NCBI GenBank assembly: GCA_963921935.1
Contig: OY998176.1
Coordinates: forward strand, 45,595,813 to 45,659,812
Direction of reading: 5' to 3'
DNA from: Galeruca laticollis
Taxonomy: Eukaryota > Arthropoda > Insecta > Coleoptera > Chrysomelidae
DNA: 64,000 nucleotides
A program made the position numbers and the translations under genes. Below, piece after piece: positions 41,808 through 53,624 of the stretch (positions are counted from its first letter, which is position 1; each line of letters opens with the position of its first letter). The notes under the pieces were generated by a model. That model ran no database searches. It was not told the DNA's origin and was given only the letters and a program-made list of their open reading frames with translations.

Positions 41808-44800
41808 ATGGGGAAAACAGAAATTGAAATTAAAAAATTGAAAAGCAAAATCAAGCAGTGCAAAACTACTGCAATTAGAGTAGCTAAATATTTAGTAGAT
41901 CATAAAGACGACCAACTCACTGACATATTAATCGAACAGCTTTCTATTCGCAAAAACGTTTTAAACAGTGATTATGACTTGTTTAAAGAATCTTTGTCTG
42001 AGCTGGAAAGTCTTGATCCAGATTCTATCGAAGAAATTAAATTCAGTGAGTTTGAAGACAGTCATTTTGATACAGTTTCAAAAATTAATGCAATTATTTC
42101 TTCATATGATAATAATCAAAAAACACCTGTGGTAACAAATTCAATGCAAAAAGTCCCAGTTCAAGTTACAACTACAGCTAAGTTGCAACCTATTCAAATT
42201 GAACCATTCAGTGGGAAAGTTTTGAGTAAATTCAAACCTTTTTTGGAACCTTTTGTTGCTTTAATTGATAACAACAAAAATCTTTCAGATGTTGAGAAGT
42301 TATTTTATCTCAAATCTCATTTAAAAGATGAAGCATTAAGTCTCATTGACTCGCTTCCAATAATAGGTGACTCTTACAGTAAAGCATTAACATTATTAAA
42401 TAATAGGTATAACAACCTAACAATGTTAATAAATTCTTACATTTATTCAATTCTTGATTTGCCTAATATAAACAAAGGGACTGCTGTAGCTTTAAGAGAA
42501 TTTGTTAGCAAGGTTCGACAAAACATTGGTAGTTTAAAAAATATATTAAAGGACACAATTGACAGTTGGGACATGGTATTAATTTGCATTTTATCAAAAA
42601 AGTTAGATTCATTTACTAATAGGGCTTATCAGATTGATAGGGATCCTTCAAGGCTTCCAACATTGGAAGGATTTCTAACTTATTTGGAGAATAGAGCAAC
42701 TGCTTTCGAAGCTGTTTCATTACCAGACTTAACAAAGAATGTCAAAGAAAAATCACACGTTCACATAGCAGTTGGAAAAAATGATTTCAAATGTGCATTT
42801 TGCAATAATTTCAATCATAAAATTTATAATTGTAAAAAATTCCAGTCTGTCAATATCAATGAAAGAAATAATTTCATAAACAAAAATAGCCACTGCAAAA
42901 TATGTTTAAACAAACATATTGGCAAGAAATGTAACTTAAAAGTAACTTGCAGAATTTGTAACAAAAATTCACATAACACATTACTACATTATGAAAAATC
43001 TCAACAAGAAAACAGATCAAACTCTGAAACACAAGTAGTTGCATCTACTTCTGCCTCAGTAAACACCACCAATGTGTCAAACAATACAGATGTTTTGTTG
43101 CCAACAATTGAAGTCAATGTCAGAGCAAAAAACAATACATTCATTGATGCCATTGCACTTGTTGACAGTGGCTCCCAGTCATGTTTTGTTACTGAAAATT
43201 TAGTTCAAAAACTAGGGTTAAAAACATATAAAATTAATTTAGACATTCTAGGTGTAAAGGACACCTCATTTAAAGTTAACAAGGCAGTAAATTTAAACAT
43301 TTATTCAAATTTTAATAAGCATGAAATAAAATGTGAATGTGCAGTAGTAAACAAAATTACCAGTGACATACCAACATTTAAAATTGACGTTGAACAGTTA
43401 AATTTACCGGAAAATCTTAGTCTTGCAAACAATGAATTTTACAAGCCAAAAAATATTGACATTTTGCTTTCTGCTGATATATTTTTTAGTATTTTAAGAG
43501 ATGGTAGGATAAACTTAAACAATGGTTTTATTTTACAAAATACAACTTTTGGATATCTGATCTCTGGTACGTTTCCATCTTCTTCACAATCCAGAAATAA
43601 CAATTTGGCAAAAATAGCTTGTCATTTAAGAATTGATGACACAAACAAAATGCTTTCAAAATTTTGGGAAACAGAAAAAGTTCCACAGGTTTTCAAGGAG
43701 TATAATAATGAACATGAAGCTTGTGAAACAATATTTCAAAAAACAACTTTGTTAGAAAACAATAAATTTCAAGTAGACTTGCCACTTAAATTAGATATCA
43801 ATGAAATCAATTTAGGGGATTCATACTATATTGCATTGAAACGTTTTTAAAATCTAGAAAAAAGATTTAAATCAGACCAAAAATTGTTTGATCAATATAA
43901 TCAGTTTATTAACGAATATTTGAGTCTTGGGCATGCAAAGGTTGTAAATACAAATGAATACAAATCCAGTGACACACCAGTATATTTTATGGGACATCAT
44001 GCAGTAATTCGTGAAGATAAAAAGTCAACACGTTGTCGCGTTGTTTTTGACGGTTCCATGCTCACAAAAAATAAAACCTGTATAAACGATTTTCTTTATA
44101 ATGGTGACATAGTTCAAAATGAGCTATTTGATATTCTGCTGATTTTTCGCACTTTTAAATTCATTATTTTAGCAGATATTGAAAAAATGTTTCGAATGAT
44201 ATTAATTAACCCTGAACATAAAGCTTTGCAGAACATTCTTTGGAGAGATGATCCCAATAAGCCCATTGAGTGTTTGCAACTACAAACTGTAACTTATGGT
44301 TATAAAAGTTCCACATATTTAGCTACACGGTGTCTCAAAGAACTCTCGATTAAATATCAAAATGTTTATCCTTTAGCATCTCATGCACTCGAAAATTGTA
44401 CATATATTGACGATATTTTGGCAGGAGCCAACACAATTGAAGAAGCCATTCGCTTAAAAAATGAATTGTGTCATTTATTGAAATTAGGTTCATTCAATTT
44501 GCATAAATGGGCATCAAATGACGACAAAATTTTGCTAGATATTCCGTTGCAAAGTCGACAACTTGATGAAGTTGACATTAGCAAAAACAATAATGTCATC
44601 AAAACATTAGGCGTTTCCTATGACATCAAAAACGATTGTTTCAAAATATTCTCGCCAAAGGCTGAAAATGATGACTGTCTGACAAAAAGGCAAATACTGT
44701 CATATATTTCTAAATTTTGGGATCCTCAAGGTCTCAGCGGGCCAATAATGGTTCAGGGAAAAGTTTTCCTACAAAAATTGTGGTTGGACAAGTTTTCCTG

Positions 44801-45365
44801 GGATGAGCTGTTGCCAGAAAATATTAAAGGGCCTTGGCAAGAATTTCAAAACAAACTTAAAAATATGCCAACAATTGAAGTACCCAGAGATGTAAAATTC
44901 TACGGTGCAGAAAAAATTGAATTAATCGGTTTTTCAGACAGCAGTCTCATAGCCTATGGCGCTGTATTATATGTTAGAGCAATTTTCAAGGATAAGGCAG
45001 TTGTCAATATATTATGCTCAAAATCACGTATTGCACCAATCAACAAAAAATTAACTGTGCCCAGATTAGAGTTGAATGGAGCATTATTACTTGCGCAATT
45101 AGCTTTCAAAGTCTCCAACTTGCTCAAAATGCAAAATAACAATGTATATCTGTATTGTGACTCTAACATAGTATTAGCTTGGCTAAACACCGATCCAATG
45201 AGGCTCAATGCCTATGTAGCAAATCGCATACTAAAAATTCAAAAAATAACTGAACATTCTACCTGGTGTTATATTCAATCTAAAGACAATCCCGCTGACA
45301 TTTTGTCAAGAGGTGCTGATCCTCCATGGACCACAATTTTTGTCAGATATTACCTTTATGCATAA
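41808..45365 (+). pseudogene. BEL/Pao gag-pol (gag, protease, RT, RNase H), one stop
   Basis: The ATG at 41808 (AAAAATGG context) is preferred to the GTG 27 bases upstream. Gag has the DUF1759 region (IEPFSGKVLSKFKPFLEPF, YLKSHLKDEALSLI). Knuckles CAFCNNFNHKIYNC, CKICLNKHIGKKC and CRICNKNSH start near residue 329. Protease: LVDSGSQSCFVTE near 452. The frame stops at TAA 43848-43850 in ALKRF*NLEKRF, where relatives have Leu, then continues in the same frame. RT: RVVFDGS, LADIEKMFRMI, TYGYKSS, YIDDILAGA near 866. RNase H: LIGFSDSSLIAYGAVLY. The frame runs out at 45365 because of a small deletion near 45320. Confidence 0.9.
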
Positions 45366-46938
45366 AAACAAAGATTTCAATATTGATATCACTTATCCTC
45401 TACCTGAAGAAAAAACCCACATTGTAACACTAAAAACTTCCACAAGTTCTTTGTTTTTCACAGACATTTTTCAAAGTTTTTCTTCAATTTCAAAATTGCA
45501 AAGAATAATGGCTTACATCAATAGATTTATTCACAACATCAAAAATCCAACCAATAAAACAATTGACAATTTAAAAATAGGTGAACTAAATGACTCAATG
45601 ACTATCATCATTAGAGAAGTTCAAAAAGAAAATTTCTCTGAAGAAATTAATAATTTAAAGTCAAAAAGGGATTTGAAATCAAGCATTAAATCATTGTGTC
45701 CATTTCTTGATAAAAACAACATTCTTCGCGTTGGTGGAAGGATACAGCAGGCTGATATAAAATATGATCAAATTCATCCCATAATCTTGCCAAAAAACAA
45801 TAGAATCACTGATCTCATTATTGAAAGAGAACACAAAAGACTCTTACATGCTGGTCAAAAACAGGTGTTGAGTAGTCTAAATTTGCAATTTTGGATTGTA
45901 AATGGCATTAGAGAAGTAAAAAAGGTCTTACATAAATGTGTAACATGTTTCAAAGCAAAGGCACAATGCTCAGAGCAATTAATGGGCTCTTTGCCGGAAC
46001 ATCGAGTTAACCCTTACAGACCATTTCAAAATTGCGGCTTAGATTTTTTTGGTCCTATTTACATAAAACAATCACGTATTAAAAAATCCATCATAACAAA
46101 AAGTTACGTTGCATTATTTGTGTGTTTTTCTATCAAGGCTATTCATATGGAAGTAGTTTCAGATCTCACGACAGACACTTTTTTAGCTTGTTTTAAAAGA
46201 TTCATTTCAAGAAGAGGTAAACCTGCTAACATTTATTGTGACAATGGAAAAACGTTTAAAGGAGCCAATAATCAATTAAAAGAATTTTATAAAGACTTTG
46301 TGAATGTTAATAAAGACTCTATAATCAACTTTTCAGTGGAAGAACAAATTAATTTCAAGTTCATACCAAGTTATTCTCCAGTATTTGGAGGCTTGTGGGA
46401 AAGCTCTGTGAAAAGTGCTAAGCACCACATGAAGCGAGTAATGGGCAATAGCCAGTTAACGTACGAAGAGTTCAATACTCTTATTGTTCAAATCGAAGGA
46501 ATTTTAAATTCCAGGCCGATTACAGCCTTAACAAATGATCCCACAGATTTAAATTATTTAACTCCCGCACACTTTTTAGTAGGATGTCCTATAACCTCTT
46601 ATCCCGAAACGAATGTGACAAATACTCCTGAGAACAAACTCAAATTGTGGAAAATTGTATGCCAAAAACAACAACATTTTTGGCAAAGGTGGTCCAAAGA
46701 CTATTTAACCATTTTACAAAACCGTCCTAAATGGTATAAAAACGTTCCTAACATTCAAGAAGGAACTTTAGTTTTATTAAAGGAGGACAACGTGCCTTCC
46801 TTGAAGTGGCCAATGGCCAGAATTATTAAAGTCATACCTGGAAAGGATGGCAAGGTCAGAGTCTGCGACGTCCAAACTGTTTCTGGAACGTATCGGAGAT
46901 CAGTGACCAAAATGGCAATTTTGCCCCTTTATAACTAA
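45313..46938 (+). CDS. BEL/Pao integrase and C-terminal domain (shifted frame)
   Basis: This frame overlaps the previous one and carries the integrase. LHGPQFL marks the usual junction after RNase H. The zinc-binding region has HAGQKQVL and CVTCFKAKAQC. The catalytic triad is in LDFFGP, YCDNGKTF and GGLWESSVK. The DUF5641-type end has FWQRWSKDYL, LVLLKEDNVPSLKWPMARI and VRVCDVQTVSGTYRRSVTKMAILPL. It has no stop. The integrase inserts element cDNA and makes the 5-bp staggered cut seen at the edges. Confidence 0.92.
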   Translation: MLILHGPQFLSDITFMHKNKDFNIDITYPLPEEKTHIVTLKTSTSSLFFTDIFQSFSSISKLQRIMAYINRFIHNIKNPTNKTIDNLKIGELNDSMTIIIREVQKENFSEEINNLKSKRDLKSSIKSLCPFLDKNNILRVGGRIQQADIKYDQIHPIILPKNNRITDLIIEREHKRLLHAGQKQVLSSLNLQFWIVNGIREVKKVLHKCVTCFKAKAQCSEQLMGSLPEHRVNPYRPFQNCGLDFFGPIYIKQSRIKKSIITKSYVALFVCFSIKAIHMEVVSDLTTDTFLACFKRFISRRGKPANIYCDNGKTFKGANNQLKEFYKDFVNVNKDSIINFSVEEQINFKFIPSYSPVFGGLWESSVKSAKHHMKRVMGNSQLTYEEFNTLIVQIEGILNSRPITALTNDPTDLNYLTPAHFLVGCPITSYPETNVTNTPENKLKLWKIVCQKQQHFWQRWSKDYLTILQNRPKWYKNVPNIQEGTLVLLKEDNVPSLKWPMARIIKVIPGKDGKVRVCDVQTVSGTYRRSVTKMAILPLYN

Positions 46939-47115
46939 TAATTATGAATAAATAAAAAATATGTATATATTTGTATATAAATTTAGAATAATAAGTTAAT
47001 ATATAAAAGGTAATGCACCTAAAATTATTAATTATTATACTTAACAAAAAAAAAAAATGTTGCAACATTTAGTAAGACTTCAAATAAGTCATCAAAATTA
47101 TTATTCTATAAAATT

Positions 47116-47330
47116 CGGGCTTGTACCCACAATCATTTTAATTACAATCAAAATGCTTTGTAAATTTCGGGCTTGTACCCACAATCATTTTAATTACAAT
47201 CAAAATGCTTTGCAAATTTCGGGCTTGTACCCAAAATCATTTTAATTACAAGCGAAATGCTTTTGTAAAATTCGGGCTTGTACCCACATTTTAAATATAA
47301 GCAAGGTGCTTTTTAAAATTCTTTGGGCAA
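47116..47330 (+). repeat. Four 52-bp tandem repeats before the BEL 3' LTR
   Basis: CGGGCTTGTACCCA recurs at 47116, 47168, 47220 and 47273. The units share AATCATTTTAATTACAATCAAAATGCTTTG; the last is shorter and diverged. Two related 14-mers occur inside each LTR. Confidence 0.9.
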
Positions 47331-47407
47331 GAATAACTACTGTTTAAAATAACAATAATTAATAAAACTGAGAGCATATGGTTTCAAAGAAGCCTGAGGC
47401 CCCAGCA

Positions 47408-47862
47408 TGTTGCAAACATTATGCAACACGAATTACACCAAAATTTATAAGTGTAAAGTTCTTATCCTAGATGTCGTCTGCGGCAAGCATCTGAGGTGGA
47501 ATCATGCGCAGAGAAAAATATAGCCGGCAGTAGTATAACTCAAGGCATGGTACAAGCAAGAGTTCTCGCGTGCGAAAGCGTTGTAACCACGCTGTACCAT
47601 GATTTTAATTATTACAAATAATCGGGCTAGTTCCCACAAGTAGTAAAGTGTCTTTAATATACATATAATCGGGCAAGTACCCATAAATAAAAAAAACCCT
47701 TTCAACAGTGCGGTTGATGTGTAAAGTTAGTGTAAATAAACCGGTGTAAATATGTCTAAATAAATTGTATATAGCAAGTAACATCGTAGGAACTTATTTA
47801 TTTTAACACAGTCCACAAACCCATGAGTGATATGTGCTAAATCAAATTGTACATATCAAACA
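47408..47862 (+). repeat. BEL/Pao 3' LTR
   Basis: 455 bp, with the same TGTTGC...CAAACA ends as the 5' LTR. Confidence 0.97.
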
Positions 47863-48228
47863 ATTGGTAAACAAATTGCCAAATATTTAAACTTGCCAAA
47901 TCCTCAAAGTTATACCGGCCATTGTTATCGCAGATCATCTGCCACTCTGTACATTGATGGAGGAGGCGATATAACTGGATTGAAGCGTCATGGGGGCTGG
48001 AAATCTACCCAAGTAGCTGAAGGATACATTGATCAGTCTATGAGAAACAAAACAACTACAGCAGATACTATTGCCAAACAGATAAATAGTAATGAAGCAA
48101 CTTCTTCTTTTACAGCAACCGAAATTCCAAATATTCGTGTTGAAAACTCTTCCAAAGTTAATCATAATTCACGACCAATTCAGTTTATTAATTGTACTAT
48201 CACTAATTTAAATGTTATTGACAAATAA
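47863..48228 (+). pseudogene. Crypton-like tyrosine recombinase copy 2, 3' part
   Basis: After the target duplication the recombinase frame resumes without loss: KQIAKYLNLPNPQSYTGHCYRRSSATLYIDGGGDITG carries the H-x-x-R box (given here in pieces: HCYRR, LYIDGGGD). LKRHGGW and the Tyr nucleophile context VAEGYIDQS follow. The tail ends INCTITNLNVIDK, echoing the tail of copy 1. Apart from the missing catalytic Arg in the 5' part and the BEL insertion, the coding sequence is intact, so it decayed little before being split. Confidence 0.8.
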
Positions 48229-48274
48229 AGTTGTTCATTAAAAATCTAAAATAAATAAATTTGTCGTAAATAAA

Positions 48275-48404
48275 GTAGAGTATACTACTCGCAATAATGG
48301 CTATTATTCTCTCGGAATGTTACTCCCTCGCCGCTAACGCGGCTCGGTTCGTAAAAATTCCTCGAGAATAATAGCTATCATTATTGACTCGTGGTATAAT
48401 CTAC
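48275..48404. repeat. 130-bp imperfect hairpin 3' of Crypton-like copy 2
   Basis: Arms GTAGAGTATACTACTCG...AATAATGGCTATTATTCTC and GAGAATAATAGCTATCATTATTGACTCGTGGTATAATCTAC (pieces quoted) pair over most of their length. The apex is CCGC TAAC GCGG inside CCCTCG...CTCGG. It has the same general plan as 29476-29598. Confidence 0.75.
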
Positions 48405-49734
48405 TATTATTGCCGACGTTCCCTGCAATATGATAAAAACTTACTAATCGAGATTTTCTAGAAAAATATAATAATGTAGCTACTAAATTTATTCCATTTG
48501 TCTGTTCCATACTGTATAAGAATAGTGTAAACGCCGTAATAGTTACATGGAACAGGGGCACATTTGAAACAGTAGAATGAATACGGCAAGGAGGAAGCTT
48601 AAGCCCGGCTTAAATTATTATTTGCATGGATGAGATTATTAAGAAATATACTAGAAGAAGCAGAAAATTACAAGTATGACCCATAAACTTGAACAGAGAA
48701 TAAATATCGGAAGGAGAATTCGCTGATTATAAGGGTCTCGGTAAACTTAACTACCCCGGCTAGAGACTCTTCCTCGGGTAGTGGAATTCGGCCTCAGTTG
48801 AAGTATTCTTATAGCTTCCACTGAGATGGAATGAACAACCCATATTAAATTGGACGCCACCACTTTTTTAAGCGATAATAACTTTATTTAAACAACAATA
48901 AAAAATGTTAAAAACTGGAAAATCTTATAATATATTTATTTTAACTTAATAAAACAAAATAATGAAAATATCCTAACGTGATGGCCCAAGTTAATATAAA
49001 TTGCTGAAAATCAAAAACTAATTCAGAAAATTATATTTATTCACAAATCAATAAGATAATTCACATTGACTGCATATCCAAAATACAAGACGAATACGAA
49101 CGCCGTTATACAATACAAATCACCAATTCTAGATTTCTATGAATTGAGAATAAGACAAAGGACTTAACTTGGAGATGTTCTGGAATGAGCAGCTCTCAAC
49201 TAGGTCCTAGTAAATGGAGATGTGGTGCTTAATTTTCCATTCCGGTCGATTCCCTGTTCTATGTATGTATGTCCCGCTACTTAGGAGATGCGAACAGAAA
49301 ATTCAAAGGAAAATTACTGGCGGAAGGAATAGGTAGAAAAGATTAGAAGCTTATGCTCCAACACATAAAAAGCTGAATCTAGTTTTTAAAATAAAACTAA
49401 CAGAAGTCTGTTCTATCGTATTCTTTTTGTTCCCTAAAAAGCAGAGAATAAAAAATTATGAAGCTAAAAAAGGAAAGAAAAGAATTTACTAAAAATTTGC
49501 TTCAAAAGAATATGAAATATGTCTTTATTGTTGAAAAAGAATTAAGACATACACCAAACTAAATCAACGCCAGTCCATATTATAATCGAAATAAAACATT
49601 GTAAGTTTTTTAATATCCAACCATTAGTCCGACAGAATTAAAATAGAATAGTCCAATGGAAATCATAACAGCCGATCGGCATGGTACAGCCAGTAAGCTA
49701 GTAGAGAAGAATACCTGCAACAGAACCTAACAAT
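48405..49734. other. Unassigned intron DNA
   Basis: No protein family is recognised. A GC-richer patch near 48740-48800 contains CTACCCCGGCTAGAG and CCTCGGGTAG, which can pair weakly. Confidence 0.4.
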
Positions 49735-50100
49735 ATGGAACGAAGTATTAAAAGAATAATGACAATACGTAGGAGTAAAAATCGACGAGAAGCTGAAATA
49801 AACCAAAGAATATACAAAACAATTAAACAGTATTATAGCACGAGTAATGCCTTTATTAACAAACAAGAAATTACCCTCGACATCAAGTTCTTCTTCTTCT
49901 TCTCACTTCCTGCATTTTAGGCATCGTAACGAGACCAAGTTAAAAGATTCAAAACCCTAGACATTCCAATCTTGACATTTTGCTATGAATTTTGGATATT
50001 ACACAAAAGACAACAAAGTAAGATACAAGTAATGGAGATGGAGTAGGTACCTAAGAAGAGTATTTGGAGTGACAAAGATAGTTAAAAAATGGAACGTAAT
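49735..50100 (+). pseudogene. RTE-like reverse transcriptase C-terminal remnant
   Basis: Text REAEINQRIYKTIKQYYS and AFINKQEITLDIK is followed, after frameshifts, by IPILTFCYEFWILHKRQQSK, EM..RYLRRVFGVT. The order EIxxRIxKA, TxKxxxYxxxxxPILTYGxExW, MxxLRRxxGVT is the usual end of RTE-like polyproteins. About 100 codons survive, right next to a (TA)n tract. Confidence 0.6.
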
Positions 50101-50101
50101 A

Positions 50102-50103
<2 letters not shown>

Positions 50104-50184
<81 letters not shown>
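50104..50184. repeat. (TA)n microsatellite
   Basis: An 81-bp TA run directly after the RTE-like remnant. Confidence 0.95.
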
Positions 50185-50188
<4 letters not shown>

Positions 50189-51823
50189 CTAAAATCAGAA
50201 TTGATAGGTTTAAAAGGATAAATTCAATGAAAACTCTACTGAAATAAATTATTAAGGTAGTTGAGAGAATATAAATTTCACTTATATATTATTATGAATC
50301 CAATAATTATTAGTGTAAATGTTAATTTGTAAAAAAAACATAGATAAGCAAATTTAAAAGTGTTCAAGAGTAGTGCGCGAAGTCCTTACTTAATCTCTAT
50401 ATGAAATAAAATATCAATCTAGTAGGAATAACAAGTCATGGATGGTTGCTAGGAAAAATAAACATTGATGACAGATTGAATTTTTGAAGCAGAGATGTAA
50501 AAATAATTATCCTGATTGAAAAATCGAGTAAAAAGAATCTACAAAGAAGTTCAATTATACAAAAGAAAATCTGAAACTGAGGCGAATACTTTGTAATTGT
50601 TTAACAAAGAAAATTATTGAAATTTATAAGAAGGAGAATTTAAACTTGAACGATCTATGACAGTGAATTATATTGATAGAAAAATCCAAGTTGCGATATT
50701 GATAAATTCCATTATAATAGGAAAAATAATTGTAAATTAAGAAGAATATTTAGCTTATTGTACGGGAAGACAAATTGATATGGATCAATAACTGACAATG
50801 AAATAAAGTGACTGGAAATGTAGGGGAAGATAATGGCGTTACAAGAAGTACAAATTTGAATTCCTAGGCCATCAAATTAATAACCAAAAGAAAGAAGAAA
50901 TAAGAATACTTACTGAAGAGTCAATTGTGGTTACGAACTCTAAGGTAAAGTTTTTTATTTACATAAACTGTTTAAACGATATTAGTATAACTTAAAAAAC
51001 TATTGATCGTTAGATTTAAAGTAAAAACAATAACTTCTTATTTGATCACTAGTAGAAAAAATATACAAAGGATATTTAAAGAACTCTTGTATTAGCAAAC
51101 TAATAACAAATATTCACCACAATAATAGCAAAACATTTTATCTCTCGAATGTCAAAAAGATTTATAATTTGTGCCATCATTATAATCGTAAAGAATATTT
51201 GAATTGGATTAGTAGTTTCAATTAAGTTTCATAGCATTACAACAATTGTGTTGATCAATTAAAAAATTTATTCAAAACTAAATAACTGCATTTTGTAAAT
51301 AGACTAACAAAGTTAACATTGACAACTAATACAACTCAATAACTATAGAGAAAGATATCTTTCTTATCGACATTATTTGATTTATATAGTGTTGCCCTCT
51401 CTATTTCTATAAGATAACTAGAAAATACAGGGTTGTATTAGATAGGTATTTAATTGTTTGTAAAGTTATTGGAACATAATAATCTGAGTGTTTATTATTT
51501 TATTTACTAATTATATTACAATTTAAATCATTTCTCGAGTTTGAATTTATAAAGTAAAAGACGTATCCTCAACCACCATAATTCCTTGTTTATGGTTAAG
51601 AGTTTCATCGTTATAGACTGAGTATAGCTGGCTCACAATAATAACACACACAAATTGATAGACTAATTTCATCTGGCGCTAAACAACTAAAAATTATGAA
51701 CCTAATAAAAAATTTATAAATAAATAAATAAAAATAAAATATAACAATCGACGAACCAACTTGAAGCAAATAAAATTGAATAATTATAATACTCATAATA
51801 TTCATACATAAATAAATATATCT

Positions 51824-51825
<2 letters not shown>
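50185..51825. other. AT-rich intron DNA, nothing recognised
   Basis: Neither strand shows a frame longer than about 70 codons or a familiar motif. Confidence 0.5.

Positions 51826-51871
<46 letters not shown>
51826..51871. repeat. (TA)n microsatellite
   Basis: A TA run followed 78 bp later by the tRNA-Lys-like repeats. Confidence 0.95.
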
Positions 51872-51874
<3 letters not shown>

Positions 51875-51948
51875 AATATATTCACTCTAATATGATATGA
51901 GGAATTTTAATCTTTTTTTAAACCTTCTTATCAAGATAAATTTTAATT

Positions 51949-52069
51949 AGCCCCACGTTGGGTCGCTAGATTTGTTATATATACATTTTATTTTATAGTT
52001 GCCCCACGTTTGGCCGGCAATTTATTATATATTCAATCTTATAATTGTAATTGCCCGGCGTTGTGACAA
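51949..52069 (+). repeat. Three tRNA-Lys 3'-end-like motifs in tandem
   Basis: AGCCCCACGTTGGGTCGCT (51949-51967), GCCCCACGTTTGGCCGGCA (52001-52019) and GCCCGGCGTTGTGACAA (52053-52069) are spaced about 52 bp apart by AT-rich text with TTTATTATATAT. The first resembles the 3' end of tRNA-Lys (AGCCCCACGTTGGGCGCCA). No cloverleaf is present, so these are not tRNA genes. Confidence 0.6.
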
Positions 52070-52919
52070 TTTGGTACAATTTACTATACCTTTAATTTAT
52101 TGAATTTTAACAGTACATTTTTTTATTTGTCCACGCTTAAAAACCAAAATTGTACAATTCCTGATTGCAGCGATAATATTGTACACACAGCTTAAGCACC
52201 GTATTATAAATATTTCAAAGTTGACAGTTGTCAAAATTTTCCAGCCAGCAGAATAACGAAAATTGTTTACAATATTGAAAGATGAGTTTATTTTATCTTG
52301 AATTACTTGACTCTATCTCAGGTGGGTTCAATATGCTCTAATATAACAGTTTGTAATAAATTTTAAATTATTTTTTGAATTAAATATTTATAAGATTAAT
52401 TTCGTTCAATATTCTCTCCTGTGAATGCATATTTAAGATTGGAAATATCACTCAAGTAATTTCTGACACTTATTATCAATGAATGACTTGTCTGTCACCA
52501 ATGATTCAATGTTCAAATAAAATACCTATTCCTATATGATCTATATAATTTCGAATCAAAATACGTTTTAACAATTATGTAAATTTACTCAAATAAACAA
52601 ATACCAAATTTAACTTTCTTTCCAGAACAAATAATGTTATCGTAATTTTAACGACTAAATTAACATTAAAACAACCTACAAACTAAATAACCTCCTAAAC
52701 TAATTTAAAAAAGTTTCTTATTTCTTTTCAAAAAATTTCGAATTTTGAATTGTCACTCAGTTCCTTGGTGAATGCCAAATACACGATATGTTCTGCTAAA
52801 TTTCTTCCACTATTAAATTGGTCGATAAGTATACTTATTTTTCGTAGTTAATTGAATTCAATATATAATCTCATTATTTATATGTATCTACTTTTAATTT
52901 AATTTTATATCAAGGCCTG
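52070..52919. other. AT-rich intron DNA
   Basis: Possibly part of the same dispersed repeat as the next block. No coding signal. Confidence 0.4.
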
Positions 52920-53494
52920 ATATTCAATGATGTAAGAATATTTCTGGAGCGAACTCACCAGAAATCTGGATGTAGAGACGAAACTACCAAGCTCGTTCAA
53001 CTGTAGCACTAATTTTCGAAATTACACACACAGAATTTAATTTTGAATTTGCTGAATAATATCATATCAATTAATTACAATGTTCAAATACCAAATTTAC
53101 GAAATTTTTGGAGAGATCTCACAGGAGATGTTCCCCGTTCGGATTCTCAAATTCAACTACTGATTTTATTTAAAATAAATAACCACGTTCCACTGTGGTT
53201 ACAAACTTTCCTTTTTTCTGAAAAAAAAACCAAATTTGTTATTTTTTTATATCAAAGATTTGGAATACTTTTATTATCACTAAACACCTTGTAATGGCTT
53301 CTAATTTCTTTAACCTTGAATCATTGTTCAATTGTGACAAATAAATGTCATCATAAATTAAATCATGTGCCAAATCTTACAAATACAGGGTTTTTCAACT
53401 ATATTGCTATATTGATTTTATAGACAATATAGGGTTTTCCGGAAGTATTCCATAAATTAAATTCTTTAAAAATTTGGAATAATAGAACTGTATT

Positions 53495-53497
<3 letters not shown>
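52920..53497 (+). repeat. AT-rich dispersed repeat, inverted copy of 7220-7860
   Basis: The order of shared blocks (GAACTCACCA, CACACAGAATTTAA, AATAAATAACCACGTTCCACTGTGG, TTTATAGACAATATAGGG) matches the minus strand of 7220-7860. It ends at a (TA)n tract, as the other copy does. Confidence 0.6.

Positions 53498-53562
<65 letters not shown>
53498..53562. repeat. (TA)n microsatellite
   Basis: A TA run at the left edge of the hammerhead array. Confidence 0.95.
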
Positions 53563-53563
<1 letters not shown>

Positions 53564-53624
53564 CAACAAAGAGAAAAGAGAATCATGGGTAATTCACGCA
53601 AAGTAAAGGGCTACTGAAATAGAG

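Larger units (their letters stand above)
40757..47862 (+). mobile_element. BEL/Pao LTR retrotransposon, full length
   Basis: 7106 bp bounded by two 455-bp LTRs and a 5-bp target duplication, inserted into the open frame of Crypton-like copy 2. By eye the LTRs differ at one base (TATGTGTAAA against TATGTCTAAA), so the insertion is very young. Pol nevertheless has one in-frame stop and one frameshift, so this copy was either already defective or is transcribed with help from others. Confidence 0.97.

Noticed and set aside
47116..47330. CRISPR-like array (regular repeats)
   Set aside because: The 52-bp units are contiguous, without unique spacers, and lie inside a eukaryotic retrotransposon.
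51949..52069. tRNA-Lys gene or Ty3/retroviral primer-binding site
   Set aside because: Only the 3' end of a tRNA is present, without anticodon arm or cloverleaf. The orientation and AT-rich flanks show no LTR next to it.
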